From KACC-23026 sp963829575 (lineage in GTDB: Bacteria > Bacillota > Bacilli > Bacillales > Sporolactobacillaceae): 64,000 nt of DNA. The stretch lies in assembly GCA_963829575.1 (NCBI GenBank), contig CAWHJF010000019.1, positions 124,001 through 188,000 of the forward strand. The letters run 5' to 3'. The notes under the pieces were generated by a model, which made no database searches, was not told where the DNA came from, and saw only the letters and a list, made by a program, of their open reading frames with translations. Below are positions 15,363 through 24,257 of the stretch, piece by piece (position 1 is the stretch's first letter; each line of letters opens with the position of its first letter). Made by a program: the position numbers and the translations under genes.

Positions 15363-16769
15363 TTGGCTCGTTACGAACACATGATTCAACATATGGTGAA
15401 TCATAAGAAAAAAGAGAATGCCGCCAAACGCAAATCATCTAGCCTAAGTTGGCCGCAGTTAAGCTTAATCGGGATTGGTTCAATTATTGGGGCAGGCTTT
15501 TTCTTAGGAACAGGTCTTTCCATTAAACTTGCTGGTCCCTCAATTATACTAGGTTATCTTATTGGCGGGATTATTGCTTTCTTCACGTTTACAGCTTTAG
15601 CCGAAATGACGGTTCATGACCCGCAGGAAGGTTCGTTTCGGACGTATGCAAAGAAAGCATACGGGAATGGTTTCGGGTTTGTGTGTGGATGGATTTATTG
15701 GTTTTCAGGGCTCTTGATAATGTCCAGTGAAATCACGGCTTTATCCACCTTTACTCAATACTGGCTCCCCCATTTTCCATTGTGGATTTTTTCAGCTTTC
15801 TATGCCTTACTTGGAGTGGGTGTCTTGCTTTTAGGGGTCGACGATTTCGGTAAAATTGAATCCGTATTTGCCCTAGTTAAGCTTTCGACATTAGTGATTA
15901 TCATTATTCTTGGTGGTCTTCTTATAGCAGGAGTAAGACCCGGCCATTTCGCAGATGTGCCTATTCATTCACCTCTTCATGCCGGATTTTTCCCTAATGG
16001 TTTTATGGGCTTCTGGACAGGGCTTATCTTTGTTTTATTTTCCTTTGGTGGTATTGCCGTTGTCGGGATTACATCAAAAGAACTTCGTAATAAAGAAGAT
16101 GTACCAAAAGCGGGGTCCACACTCATCATCACCTTAATTAGCGTTTATATCCTATCACTCACTGTCGTTTTAAGCTTAGCTAAATGGCAAGATATAACCG
16201 ACCAACAAAGCCCTTTTGTTACGGCACTATCGGTTTTACACATCCCTTTCCTTAGCACGATTTTTAATAGCGTTATTATTTCTGCGGCCTTTTCAACTAT
16301 GGTTGGGGCTTTTTACTCGATCACCAATATTTTGGTCTCACTCGCAAAAGACCATGCCGCCCCTTCTATAATTAGTCATCGCAGCAGAAAAGGGGTACCC
16401 ATTTACGCGCTTCTATTTACGATCGTTGTCTTGACCATTACGATCTTACTCGCCTATCTCTTACCAAAATCGGTCTACGAATACTTAACAACAGCTGCCG
16501 GTGTCATGCTATTACTAAATTGGATTATAATAATTATCTCAGAACTTAGAAACAGAAAAACGTATACGTCTGGAAATCATTTCAAAATGCCCCTGCACCC
16601 CTATTCCAATTTCTTGACGATTGGATTAATCCTCCTCGCCATAGCAGGTGCCTTATTTCAATCGAAAGAATTGATCGGTGTCATTGTAGCGATTTGCATC
16701 GTCCTTATTGTCTCGATCATTTATTGGCTAACTCGACGTTTTAGAAAAGAGACGTTGCCTTCAAAATAA
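15363..16769 (+). CDS. Amino acid permease (APC family)
   Basis: Twelve-segment APC-superfamily permease of about 468 residues. The first membrane segment carries GIGSIIGAGFFLGTG, the family's substrate-binding unwound helix, followed by LAEMTVHDPQEGSFRTYA. I prefer the TTG start at 15363: AAAGGAG lies 8 bases upstream, while the frame that opens at 15330 has no ribosome site. The substrate is unknown; the GABA/aromatic amino acid permease group is the best guess. Monocistronic. Confidence 0.9.
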   Translation: MARYEHMIQHMVNHKKKENAAKRKSSSLSWPQLSLIGIGSIIGAGFFLGTGLSIKLAGPSIILGYLIGGIIAFFTFTALAEMTVHDPQEGSFRTYAKKAYGNGFGFVCGWIYWFSGLLIMSSEITALSTFTQYWLPHFPLWIFSAFYALLGVGVLLLGVDDFGKIESVFALVKLSTLVIIIILGGLLIAGVRPGHFADVPIHSPLHAGFFPNGFMGFWTGLIFVLFSFGGIAVVGITSKELRNKEDVPKAGSTLIITLISVYILSLTVVLSLAKWQDITDQQSPFVTALSVLHIPFLSTIFNSVIISAAFSTMVGAFYSITNILVSLAKDHAAPSIISHRSRKGVPIYALLFTIVVLTITILLAYLLPKSVYEYLTTAAGVMLLLNWIIIIISELRNRKTYTSGNHFKMPLHPYSNFLTIGLILLAIAGALFQSKELIGVIVAICIVLIVSIIYWLTRRFRKETLPSK

Positions 16770-16888
16770 TAAACGAGCTTCTAAATTCTTTTTAGTAAGC
16801 TGATCTTCTTATGGGATTTAACAAGATAAGGTACCAGGAATATAAGCAAGAAAGTGGCGCAAGCTAATTTAAGTCAGGAGGTGAACTA

Positions 16889-17095
16889 ATGGACAATCAT
16901 CAAAATAGCCAAAACAAAAATAACTTTAAAAACAACCTAAAAGAAACAGCAGGTTCAGCGTTTCACACCGTTCATAGTGCTCTTCAAACGTCTGAGAGTG
17001 TTGCAATGAACACAGTGGATGCTACTGCTAACGCTGTTGGAAAAGTGACAGGTGCTTCTAACAAGCGTGATCAACAAGAAGAGCCTCGCCACTAA
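16889..17095 (+). CDS. Small hydrophilic protein (68 residues)
   Basis: An Asn/Gln/Lys-rich N-terminus followed by a Ser/Thr/Ala-rich amphipathic stretch (TAGSAFHTVHSALQTSES, VDATANAVGKVTGA) and a charged tail. No membrane segment and no cysteines. The ATG is preceded by AGGAGGTG at ideal spacing, and two hairpins follow the stop, so I take it as a real gene. Composition is reminiscent of stress or spore hydrophilins, but no family is recognised. Confidence 0.75.
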   Translation: MDNHQNSQNKNNFKNNLKETAGSAFHTVHSALQTSESVAMNTVDATANAVGKVTGASNKRDQQEEPRH

Positions 17096-17103
17096 GCCAA
17101 AAC

Positions 17104-17130
17104 GGAAAACGTCATTTGATGACGTTTTCC
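17104..17130. repeat. Palindromic hairpin, copy 1
   Basis: GGAAAACGTCA, loop TTTGA, TGACGTTTTCC. The identical 27 bases occur again at 19300-19326. Here it sits right after the 68-residue gene. Confidence 0.8.
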
Positions 17131-17133
17131 TCA

Positions 17134-17168
17134 GAGTGTAGAGAAACCCCCTATTTTTCTCTACACTC
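17134..17168 (+). terminator. Terminator after the 68-residue gene
   Basis: A 13-bp stem, GAGTGTAGAGAAA with its complement, followed by CGA and seven T on the plus strand. Confidence 0.85.
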
Positions 17169-17230
17169 GATTTTTTTGCAGGTTTTGAACGCGATAATTG
17201 ATTGTTTTTTGATCAAATTGTGGAAATTCG

Positions 17231-17326
17231 CTCGCTTGCCGCGGACGAACGTCCGAGCCTCCTCACTTAAATAGGGGTTGCGGGGTCTCGGCCGCCCGTT
17301 TTTCCGCAGGCGTCTCGCGATTTCCA
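17231..17326. repeat. Degenerate Bacillaceae-type GC-rich repeat
   Basis: A locally GC-rich stretch containing GCGGACGAACGTCCG, GGGGTCTCGGCCGCC and CCGCAGGCG. It resembles the dispersed non-coding repeats common in Bacillaceae genomes; related pieces lie at 18075-18135, 18883-19026, 19130-19190 and 21465-21530. Confidence 0.5.
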
Positions 17327-17380
17327 CTTGGTTACTTTGTATCTAGCTCTAGCTCATAAATAAATGAACTAAGAAGATCG

Positions 17381-17970
17381 TCAACGACCTGTAAGCTTCG
17401 CGAGGTGATTGGCGATCTTTTTTATATTCTGGACCGTTGCTGGCATTAAGGCTTGTTCGTGTGCATGTTCTCTTCCGCGTAAACGGCAGTAGCGAAACGG
17501 CTCCTTGAAAGGTCATCATGGTTCTCGGCTTTGATTAATCTCCGTGTTGTTTTGCCTAAAATCCATGTATGTGATGGATTTTAGGCAAGCCAGCAAGAGA
17601 GCCGATTCAAGAAGTCGATCATGGTGAAATCTCAAGTAGTAGGCTCGCAAAGCTTCGCTCAATCGGTTCTTTTCGTTTTTTATAAAGATATTTTACAGAT
17701 ATGTTTTCTCCGATCCTCCTCTTCAATAGCTTGATCAAGTTCATCAATATAGGACTTTGTTGAAGCTTCTACTTCTTGTTTTATAAACGTTCTCTTATTG
17801 GCATTCGCTTTAAGGTGGGTTGTATCAGTACTAACACACGTCCTCCAACCATTCGTTTCGACTGCGAAAATGTATTGATCAATTCTTCGAAGAAGATGCT
17901 CATCTGGCACCAAGTCTTCAATCGATACACATTCAATTTCACTCTGTTTACTTTTGTTAGATCGTAACAT
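17381..17970 (-). pseudogene. IS1182-family transposase remnant
   Basis: Two collinear pieces of a DDE transposase. The N-terminal piece (17680-17970) reads MLRSNKSKQSEIECVSIED, EHLLRRIDQYI, then jumps to VSTDTTHLKANANKRTFIK, so the segment in between is deleted. The C-terminal piece (about 17381-17505) reads FRYCRLRGREHAHEQALM and NIKKIANHLAK. About 170 bases of scrambled sequence separate them. Such a gene cannot make an active transposase. An open frame continues 78 bases upstream of 17970 by chance. Confidence 0.85.
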
Positions 17971-18074
17971 TACCATATCCCTATTCCATTTATTAATAAA
18001 TAAAGTGTCAGTTACAGTTAACCCAGCGGAAATAGGGGCGAGACTCAAAAAATCGTGTAATCACGATTTTTCTG

Positions 18075-18135
18075 CGAAGATGACGCTCTCAGAAGCGCTC
18101 CTTAGTCCTGCGGGAAAGCGAGCCAAGCGAGTATT
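18075..18135. repeat. Fragment of Bacillaceae-type GC-rich repeat
   Basis: Contains GTCCTGCGGGAAAGCGAGCC, typical of the repeat core, directly in front of the IS110 fragment. Confidence 0.5.
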
Positions 18136-18140
18136 CTAGT

Positions 18141-18458
18141 GGCGAGAGAAGATTCCAAGGTAGAATCACCAAAACGGGAAACCGTCATGTTCGCCGATTA
18201 TTAATTGAATCTGCTTGGAGTTATCGTTATCAACCTGCAGTCAAAGGCCAGTTAAAAAAACGTTAGACGGACTACCTCCAACCATTCAAGCTATATCCTG
18301 GAAAGCATAAAATCGATTGCACAAAAGGTATTATCGACTACTATCCAGAGGGAAAAGAGGGAGGAAAAACAATCACTGCAGTGGCTAGAGAATTGGCAGG
18401 TTTTATTTGGGCAATTGCGCAAGAATCAATTGAACCATCCAAGGGTATAAAGATTTAA
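18141..18458 (+). pseudogene. IS110-family transposase C-terminal remnant
   Basis: Reads ITKTGNRHVRRLLIESAWSY, a hallmark of the IS110/IS902 C-terminal domain, to a TAG at 18264-18266. The remainder continues in shifting frames (PPTIQAISWKA; RLHKRYYRL; TITAVARELAGFIWAIAQE). At least two frameshifts and no N-terminal half: inactive. Confidence 0.85.
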
Positions 18459-18744
18459 AAAGTCATCGTTGAAAAGCAAGCATCTTGGTTTAAGAATAAA
18501 TCATTGTGGATAGGGCTCAAAGGCAAAGAGTAAAACCGGAAAGGAAAACCCACGTGCCTCCTCTGTGCTAATCTGAAATACGATGAACGCACGTCACGAG
18601 TTAGTGGAAAGTCCTTTATACGGAAAGATAAAATGTGAGAACCCACGAATATCAGAATGCTAACCGCAGTAGAGTTTTTGCCTTTGTGCCGTGTTTTTAA
18701 TGGTGGTAAAAACGAGGGGGTTTTAGTTCTCAGCTTTAAACAAT

Positions 18745-18805
18745 TTCTCACTTTAAGGATTGCCCGTCAAGGAAAGCACTTGACCGACAATCCTTAAAGT
18801 GAGAA
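18745..18805. repeat. Long inverted repeat
   Basis: TTCTCACTTTAAGGATTG and its exact complement, 18 bp each, enclosing a second stem (GTCAAG/CTTGAC). No gene ends nearby, so it looks like a mobile-element relic or MITE-like hairpin rather than a terminator. The stretch 18459-19405 holds no supported gene. Confidence 0.7.
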
Positions 18806-18882
18806 GCGATCAATTAAGCTGAGAAAGGAAAATCTATAGCCATAAATAGCTCCAAAATACACAACAGGAGATAAGTTGATTG

Positions 18883-19026
18883 AAGCGGAAGGTGCGAGAC
18901 TCCTACGGGAATAGCGCGTGTCCGAAGATCCACTTGGGAACACAAATATTCAATTCCCAAGTTAGCTGAGGCCGCGCCCGTGGAAAGCGAGCATCCTGGA
19001 GCGAAAAGCAACAACGGACTTACTTC
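18883..19026. repeat. Bacillaceae-type GC-rich repeat, fullest copy
   Basis: Contains GCGAGACTCCTACGGGAATA, a central hairpin (CACTTGGGAA...TTCCCAAGT), GAGGCCGCGCCCGTGGAAAG and GCATCCTGGAGCG. This order matches the dispersed repeat known from many Bacillaceae genomes, here partly degenerate. Confidence 0.55.
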
Positions 19027-19269
19027 GATCACAACACTAAAAGGAAGCAAAAAAACGCTTCTCTTATTAGTGTTGCCTAAAAACTGAGTCAACACCCGAA
19101 TTTGAGTAGGGGCCTTGACAGTTTCGTTCATATCAGGAGGCTCGAGGCTCGCGGATCGCCCGCGGAAAGCGAGCTTATTTCCGCCTATTAAAACGAATTT
19201 TCATACAATAGTTATAACAATATTATAACACATTAGCGCGGTGATTTGATAAATTTGAATGCGTAAAAA

Positions 19270-19326
19270 AGGCTGCCGAAGACTTTTTCGACAACCTGCG
19301 GAAAACGTCATTTGATGACGTTTTCC
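19270..19326. repeat. Bipartite hairpin element, copy A
   Basis: A first hairpin (AGGCTGCCGAAGA...TTCGACAACCT) is followed directly by the palindrome also found at 17104. The first hairpin recurs at 37634-37659 next to a different palindrome. It lies about 80 bases past the stop of the lipoate ligase gene. Confidence 0.6.
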
Positions 19327-19405
19327 TACTTTTCCACCCTATTATTTTCTTTTTGACACCGTCCCTTTACCAAGAGGATGGAGGGAGTAACGTAGCTAGG
19401 CGATC

Positions 19406-20392
19406 TTAATAAATTAAATCCAGAAATTCCTCAAGATCCAGCTTTCCGAAATATTGAGCTAGGTTAATCTCTTCTAATGCTTCCGCGATGTCCTTACGCG
19501 CATAACGCACACCGACCAGTTTTTCCTCAATATCTGATACATCGCCCACACCAAAGAAATCGCCGAAGATTTTACATTGCTCAATCTTCCCACTATTTAC
19601 GTCTAGACGAAGATCAATAGACCCGATCGGAAATCTTTTGGAGTGTTGGACATTAAAGGCTGGGGATTTTCCATAATTCCATTCCCAATTTTTGTAGCGC
19701 TCTTTGGAAATCTCATGAATCTTTTCCCAATCCCCTTCTGTTAATTCATAGCGTTCAATAGGTTGTCCATCGTAAATCGCTTCCAGAATTTTTTCACGAA
19801 ACGCTTCAATCGACATGTCCACATCCAAATGGTCTCGGATATTCGTCACCCGATTTCGGATCGATTTAATTCCCTTAGATTCAATCTTTTCCATCTTTAC
19901 GTTTAACGCATGCACAACGGCTTCAACATCCGTATCAAACAGAAGCGTGCCGTGACTAAACATTCGTCCTCTTGTAGAGAATTGCGCATTGCCACTAATC
20001 TTTTTACCATCAAGTAACAAATCATTTCTTCCGGATAGCTCCGCTTCTACACCGAGTTTATTCAAAGCTTGGACAACGGGCTCCGTAAATTTCTTAAAGT
20101 TATGAAAGCTATTCCCATCATCCTGTGTGATAAAACTAAAACACAGATTTCCGCGATCATGATAGACAGCTCCGCCTCCAGATAACCGGCGAACAACATA
20201 TAAGTGTTGATCGTCTACGTAATTTGTGTTGATTTCTTCTATTGTATTTTGGTTTTTCCCTATAATAATGGATGGATCATTAATATAAAATAAGAGATAG
20301 GTTTCTTCGGGATCTAAATGCTTTAAGATATACTCTTCTATAGCAAGGTTTATTGTGGGATCTTGTATCCCCTCATTATCAATAAATATCAT
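19406..20392 (-). CDS. lplA: Lipoate-protein ligase A
   Basis: ATP-dependent ligase that attaches free lipoate to lipoyl domains of 2-oxoacid dehydrogenases and GcvH; 328 residues, the usual LplA/LplJ length. Visible motifs: the lipoate-binding loop RRLSGGGAVYHDRGNLCFSF, the catalytic lysine region GRNDLLLDGKKISGNAQ, and the C-terminal accessory domain WEWNYGKSPAFN. It follows the dehydrogenase gene by 26 bases, so both may be co-transcribed. Confidence 0.95.
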   Translation of the reverse strand: MIFIDNEGIQDPTINLAIEEYILKHLDPEETYLLFYINDPSIIIGKNQNTIEEINTNYVDDQHLYVVRRLSGGGAVYHDRGNLCFSFITQDDGNSFHNFKKFTEPVVQALNKLGVEAELSGRNDLLLDGKKISGNAQFSTRGRMFSHGTLLFDTDVEAVVHALNVKMEKIESKGIKSIRNRVTNIRDHLDVDMSIEAFREKILEAIYDGQPIERYELTEGDWEKIHEISKERYKNWEWNYGKSPAFNVQHSKRFPIGSIDLRLDVNSGKIEQCKIFGDFFGVGDVSDIEEKLVGVRYARKDIAEALEEINLAQYFGKLDLEEFLDLIY

Positions 20393-20418
20393 TTTACACT
20401 CACGTCCTTAACCAAAAA

Positions 20419-21369
20419 TTATACCTTGAGTCTCCCATTATAATCCCTAATAATGGATATAGATTTTTTTAACTCGATTAATTCCTCATCAAGTAAACGC
20501 AGTTCAACGAGCTCCTTGACACCTTGACTATTAAGAACTGCAGGGACACCCGCATACACGTCGTTTTCACCATACTCCCCATTAAACATAGCGGAAACCG
20601 GGATTACTTTATTTTCATTTTTCAAAATGGCTTTCATAATTTGCACGGTCGTTGCCGCTATGCCATAGGTGGTCGAACCTTTGGCAATCACCACCTGATA
20701 AGCGATCTTCTTAATATTGTCTGCTGCATGTGTAATATCAAATCCACTTAGTAGATTTTCGTTGTCATGAATAATGTCCAAAAAGTTTTTTCCGCCCACT
20801 GAGACCTGACTCCATGGAATCACCATCGAATCGCCATGTTCCCCCATGCATGTCACATGAACACTTTGTGGATCAACGTCCATAACATCAGCGAGGTAAT
20901 ATTTTAAACGCGCAGAATCCAAAGATGTACCTGTTCCAATCACTTGGCCCGCAGGCAAACCTGAAAGCTTATAGACATATTGAGTTATGATATCGACAGG
21001 ATTGGTAATGACAACAAAAATTCCGGAAAAGCCGCTTTCCATAACAGCTGGTACAATGTCCTCCATGATTCCAGAAGCGTGTTCGACCATATCGAGTCTT
21101 GTTTGACCTTTTATATAGGGAGATGCTACGGAAAGAACCACTAAATCAGCATCCGCGCAATCTTGATAACTCCCTTCCCTAATACTCATCCTGTTACCAC
21201 TATACCCAAGGGAATGCTGCAAATCGATCGCTTCCGCCCATGCTTTTTCCCTGTTGCGGTTGATTAAGATCAGCTCATCACACACATTGTTTCTCACACT
21301 ATCAAACGCGACTGCCGAGCCGACAGCCCCCACACCAATAACTGCTACTTTACTTCTGCTTATAGCCAT
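20419..21369 (-). CDS. L-lactate dehydrogenase family, probably another 2-hydroxyacid dehydrogenase
   Basis: NAD-dependent dehydrogenase of 316 residues in the LDH/MDH family. Rossmann loop GVGAVGSAV (12-20); catalytic Arg91 in GQTRLDM, Asp151 and Arg154 in LDSARL, His178 in GEHGDS. The substrate loop reads SPYIKGQTR instead of the lactate type NQKPGETR, so the Gln that selects pyruvate is replaced by a larger residue. The acidic residue after strand 2 that usually fixes NAD is Asn37 (LILINRN). I therefore expect a bulkier 2-oxoacid substrate, as in L-2-hydroxyisocaproate dehydrogenase, and possibly relaxed cofactor use. Upstream of lplA. Confidence 0.85.
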   Translation of the reverse strand: MAISRSKVAVIGVGAVGSAVAFDSVRNNVCDELILINRNREKAWAEAIDLQHSLGYSGNRMSIREGSYQDCADADLVVLSVASPYIKGQTRLDMVEHASGIMEDIVPAVMESGFSGIFVVITNPVDIITQYVYKLSGLPAGQVIGTGTSLDSARLKYYLADVMDVDPQSVHVTCMGEHGDSMVIPWSQVSVGGKNFLDIIHDNENLLSGFDITHAADNIKKIAYQVVIAKGSTTYGIAATTVQIMKAILKNENKVIPVSAMFNGEYGENDVYAGVPAVLNSQGVKELVELRLLDEELIELKKSISIIRDYNGRLKV

Positions 21370-21464
21370 ATGTTATACGTCCTATCCTTTCTGAATTACT
21401 CAATTTAAGATCTTTTAATTTTCATTATACCCTTTATTCCATTTTAGACGAATGTATTGCGGTC

Positions 21465-21530
21465 GGCCCTAGAAGCCAACGAGTATCCTGCAGGAGTAAG
21501 CGGGTCAGGCGGCAGCGCCATCTATTCATT
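21465..21530. repeat. Fragment of Bacillaceae-type GC-rich repeat
   Basis: Contains CGAGTATCCTGCAGGAGTAA and GGTCAGGCGGCAGCG in the gene-free stretch 21370-21956. The rest of that stretch is AT-rich and shows no gene. Confidence 0.45.
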
Positions 21531-21956
21531 AGAGCAAATGGAATACGCATTGAATAGGTGCACAACCCTTTTCAAACATGATCCCATTTCCGAATCCACT
21601 CAAGGTACGTTGGATTGAGATCAAAAAACAAGTCCTTAACTTTTTACTTAAATGTTTAGAAATAGCAATAAATGAAGGACAAGTTCGCGTCTGTTTTGCC
21701 TAATAACTTATTTTCTCCTAACAAATAACCGAAAACATAATTAAGGGACATTTTATCCTCGATCCATAGGATCCTGTTCCTCTATACTTAAATCAAAAAA
21801 CCACTATTTAGACGACCTTTCCCCTTGTTTCCCTCATTTAAAGGACACAAATCGCACTAAGATTATTGATAGAATATAGAAATAGACGTGATCATAGGGA
21901 AGCGTTATTGACGCACTTTATGGTGAAAATCGATAAACGTGAGTCAGACCCCTACT

Positions 21957-23135
21957 TTAAGACAGGGCGCTTAGAAGAATATTGCGCAACTTCCGTGTAA
22001 GGGTTGTAGTACCGGCATCAGTTTTTTGCATCATGAAGAGGAAGGTTACATGCTCTTTCGGCGAATTACAGAAATAAGCACCAAGCCAACCATCCCATCC
22101 ATATTCCCCTTGATTACCTAAATCCCCAGCCTTACTCACATCCGTCATGACACGCATTAAATTACCATAACTATGACCACTTAATGTATGCCAGTTCTCG
22201 AATTGTCCTTGTTGTGCTTGACTTAATGTTGCTGATGTTAAGAAATTTGCAGTCTTTGTACGCAGTATTTGGATCCCATCCAGCTGCCCTTCATTCATAA
22301 GCATCTTTGTAAATCGGGCATAATCATCGATGGTTGAAACTAATCCAGCACCTCCTGATTCAAAAGCAGGTGGCCTGTCCATTTGATTAATGATTCCTAA
22401 ATTGTTTCCGGTATATAAAGTTAAATCACCTTGACCATGGTCCGCATAGGTTTTGACAAGTCGATTCCTTTTTTCTTCAGGCACCCAAAAAGCAGTATCA
22501 CTCATGCCTAGTGGTTGAAACAGTTCGGTTTCGAGAAACTCGCTAAATCGTCTTCCACTCACCACTTCAATAACCGCCCCAAGAACATCCGCAGACGTCC
22601 CATATTCCCAAGAAGAGCCCGGTTGAAAGGCAAGTGGCGCTTGCCCTAGTTTATTCATGGCGTCAATTGTACTTAAAGGAGCATTCCCCAAGAGCCGTTC
22701 ATCAATCTCCTTAAAAAGATCACTGGTCGCTTTTCCTGCTTGATGATCCCCTCCGTATACCAAACCTGAAGTCATAGAAAGGAGATCTTTCAATGTCATT
22801 TCGCGCTCAACTGGAACGAGCTCTCCAGCCACTTCCACCTTTTGATTTTTAAATCCATCAAGAAACTTACTAACTGGATCATATAAGTCGAGGTCTCCAC
22901 GTTCTAACAGAATCATCATCGCTGTGGCTGTAACAGGTTTGCTCATGGAATAAAGTCTAAAAATGGAATCCCTTTTTATCGGTTGATTAGCGTCCAGGTC
23001 TGCCAAACCATCTTCATGATAAAAAATTTCTTTCCCATCTTTTAAGACTAATAAGTTTCCACCTGCTACACGCTTCTCTTCAATACTAGATTTTAATACG
23101 TTTTTAACTTGGTTAATCGCTGTTTGATCTAGCAA
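21957..23135 (-). CDS. Serine hydrolase, class C beta-lactamase/esterase family
   Basis: A 392-residue penicillin-binding-protein-like serine hydrolase. The SxxK nucleophile motif is SMSK at residues 63-66, the second motif contains Tyr178 (WEYGTS), and the third region is HSYGNL followed by GYDGW-like GEYGWDGWLGAYF. There is no signal peptide, so it is probably a cytoplasmic esterase or transesterase of the EstB type rather than a secreted beta-lactamase. Start ATG or TTG near 23135 with a GGGGAGAT ribosome site. Monocistronic. Confidence 0.85.
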   Translation of the reverse strand: MLDQTAINQVKNVLKSSIEEKRVAGGNLLVLKDGKEIFYHEDGLADLDANQPIKRDSIFRLYSMSKPVTATAMMILLERGDLDLYDPVSKFLDGFKNQKVEVAGELVPVEREMTLKDLLSMTSGLVYGGDHQAGKATSDLFKEIDERLLGNAPLSTIDAMNKLGQAPLAFQPGSSWEYGTSADVLGAVIEVVSGRRFSEFLETELFQPLGMSDTAFWVPEEKRNRLVKTYADHGQGDLTLYTGNNLGIINQMDRPPAFESGGAGLVSTIDDYARFTKMLMNEGQLDGIQILRTKTANFLTSATLSQAQQGQFENWHTLSGHSYGNLMRVMTDVSKAGDLGNQGEYGWDGWLGAYFCNSPKEHVTFLFMMQKTDAGTTTLTRKLRNILLSALS

Positions 23136-23434
23136 ATCGATCTCCCCTTTTCAAAAAAATTTATAAAGATCCTTGGAAAATAAACCGCTTACCAAATAAA
23201 AGAAACAAAACTCTTTTAAGGACTGAATCACGAAGCAGTCTCTACATTTATATTATAGTATTATTTTGGCCAAATCTCTTCTATTTGCTCATAATGCTTA
23301 AGTGTCAATCCATTTAAATCGGACACATTCCCTTTTATGGAAATGTGCCCGTCTGTCGTTCGCTCATCTTCAGTTTCGCGGATTACCCTTAATATAGGTG
23401 GAGGGTTTGATGTGTTTTTCAATAAAACAGGGGG

Positions 23435-24257
23435 TTATTCGTACCATCCCTCATTGGATTTAATTAAGGATTGAAACTGTTCGTCGTCATGCCCATACCA
23501 GACTTGTGCGCCTGATTTTGCAGTAATTTGTTCAATATGTCGTGTGCCCTTCGTGTATCCCTCTCCATCCACAACAAATCGTGGTGTCACCCCATTGGGT
23601 CCGTAATTACAAGAAGAATAAGCGGCATCAGAAAGCTAAAAATACGGGGCCAGTCTCTGCAAGATTAACCTCTAGACCAAGCATTCCATAAGAATGACCT
23701 CTACCTAAGTCATGGATGCGTAAATCAGATCCCAACTTAATACTAGTGGTATTGTTTTTGATGGTTTGCCAGTGTAAGTGGTTCTCCCAGTCTTTCATAT
23801 CCGCCCTTATGAATTCCCCCTCATCGCGACCCGCGGCAAATGTATTTCGCGCTGCCTGAAGCTCATTTTCATGAACAATAATTGTAGAGTTAGGGAACAT
23901 GCCTAGATTTCCTGCATGATCACAGTGTAAATGGGAAGCCACAACATATCGAATGTCTGAGGGCCTGATCTTCAATTGGTCCAATTGATTATATAAATGT
24001 TCCGGTTCCTGCACTGTCCAAAAGGTTTCTTTTTGTAAAGATTGTGGCCAACGTCCTTTTGGCCCCATCGATTGAGGATGACAGCCCGTATCGAAAAGGA
24101 TCATTCCCTCTGGGTGATCAACTAAAACTGAATAGACCGGAACACTGATATAATGAGTAGACGTGCCGTTAGGTTCCTCATAATTTGGGTTGAAATCCGT
24201 TTTTTTCATACGTATGGTCCCATTACTGAGAACAAATAGTTTTATAGGGGGTACCAT
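23435..24257 (-). pseudogene. Metallo-beta-lactamase fold lactonase, frameshifted near the 3' end
   Basis: AHL-lactonase-like hydrolase. The zinc motif SHLHCDHAGN is intact, as are FDTGCHP and the HSYGMLGLEV region. The frame stops after PVFLAF at 23628. One base out, it resumes as SDAAYSSCNYGPNGVTPRF and runs to a natural end at 23435, with HDDEQFQSL near the C-terminus. One extra base around 23633-23637 (GCTTTCTGAT) explains it. The lost part carries the last metal-binding segments. The start ATG overlaps the stop of the binding-protein gene by one base (TAATG). Confidence 0.85.
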
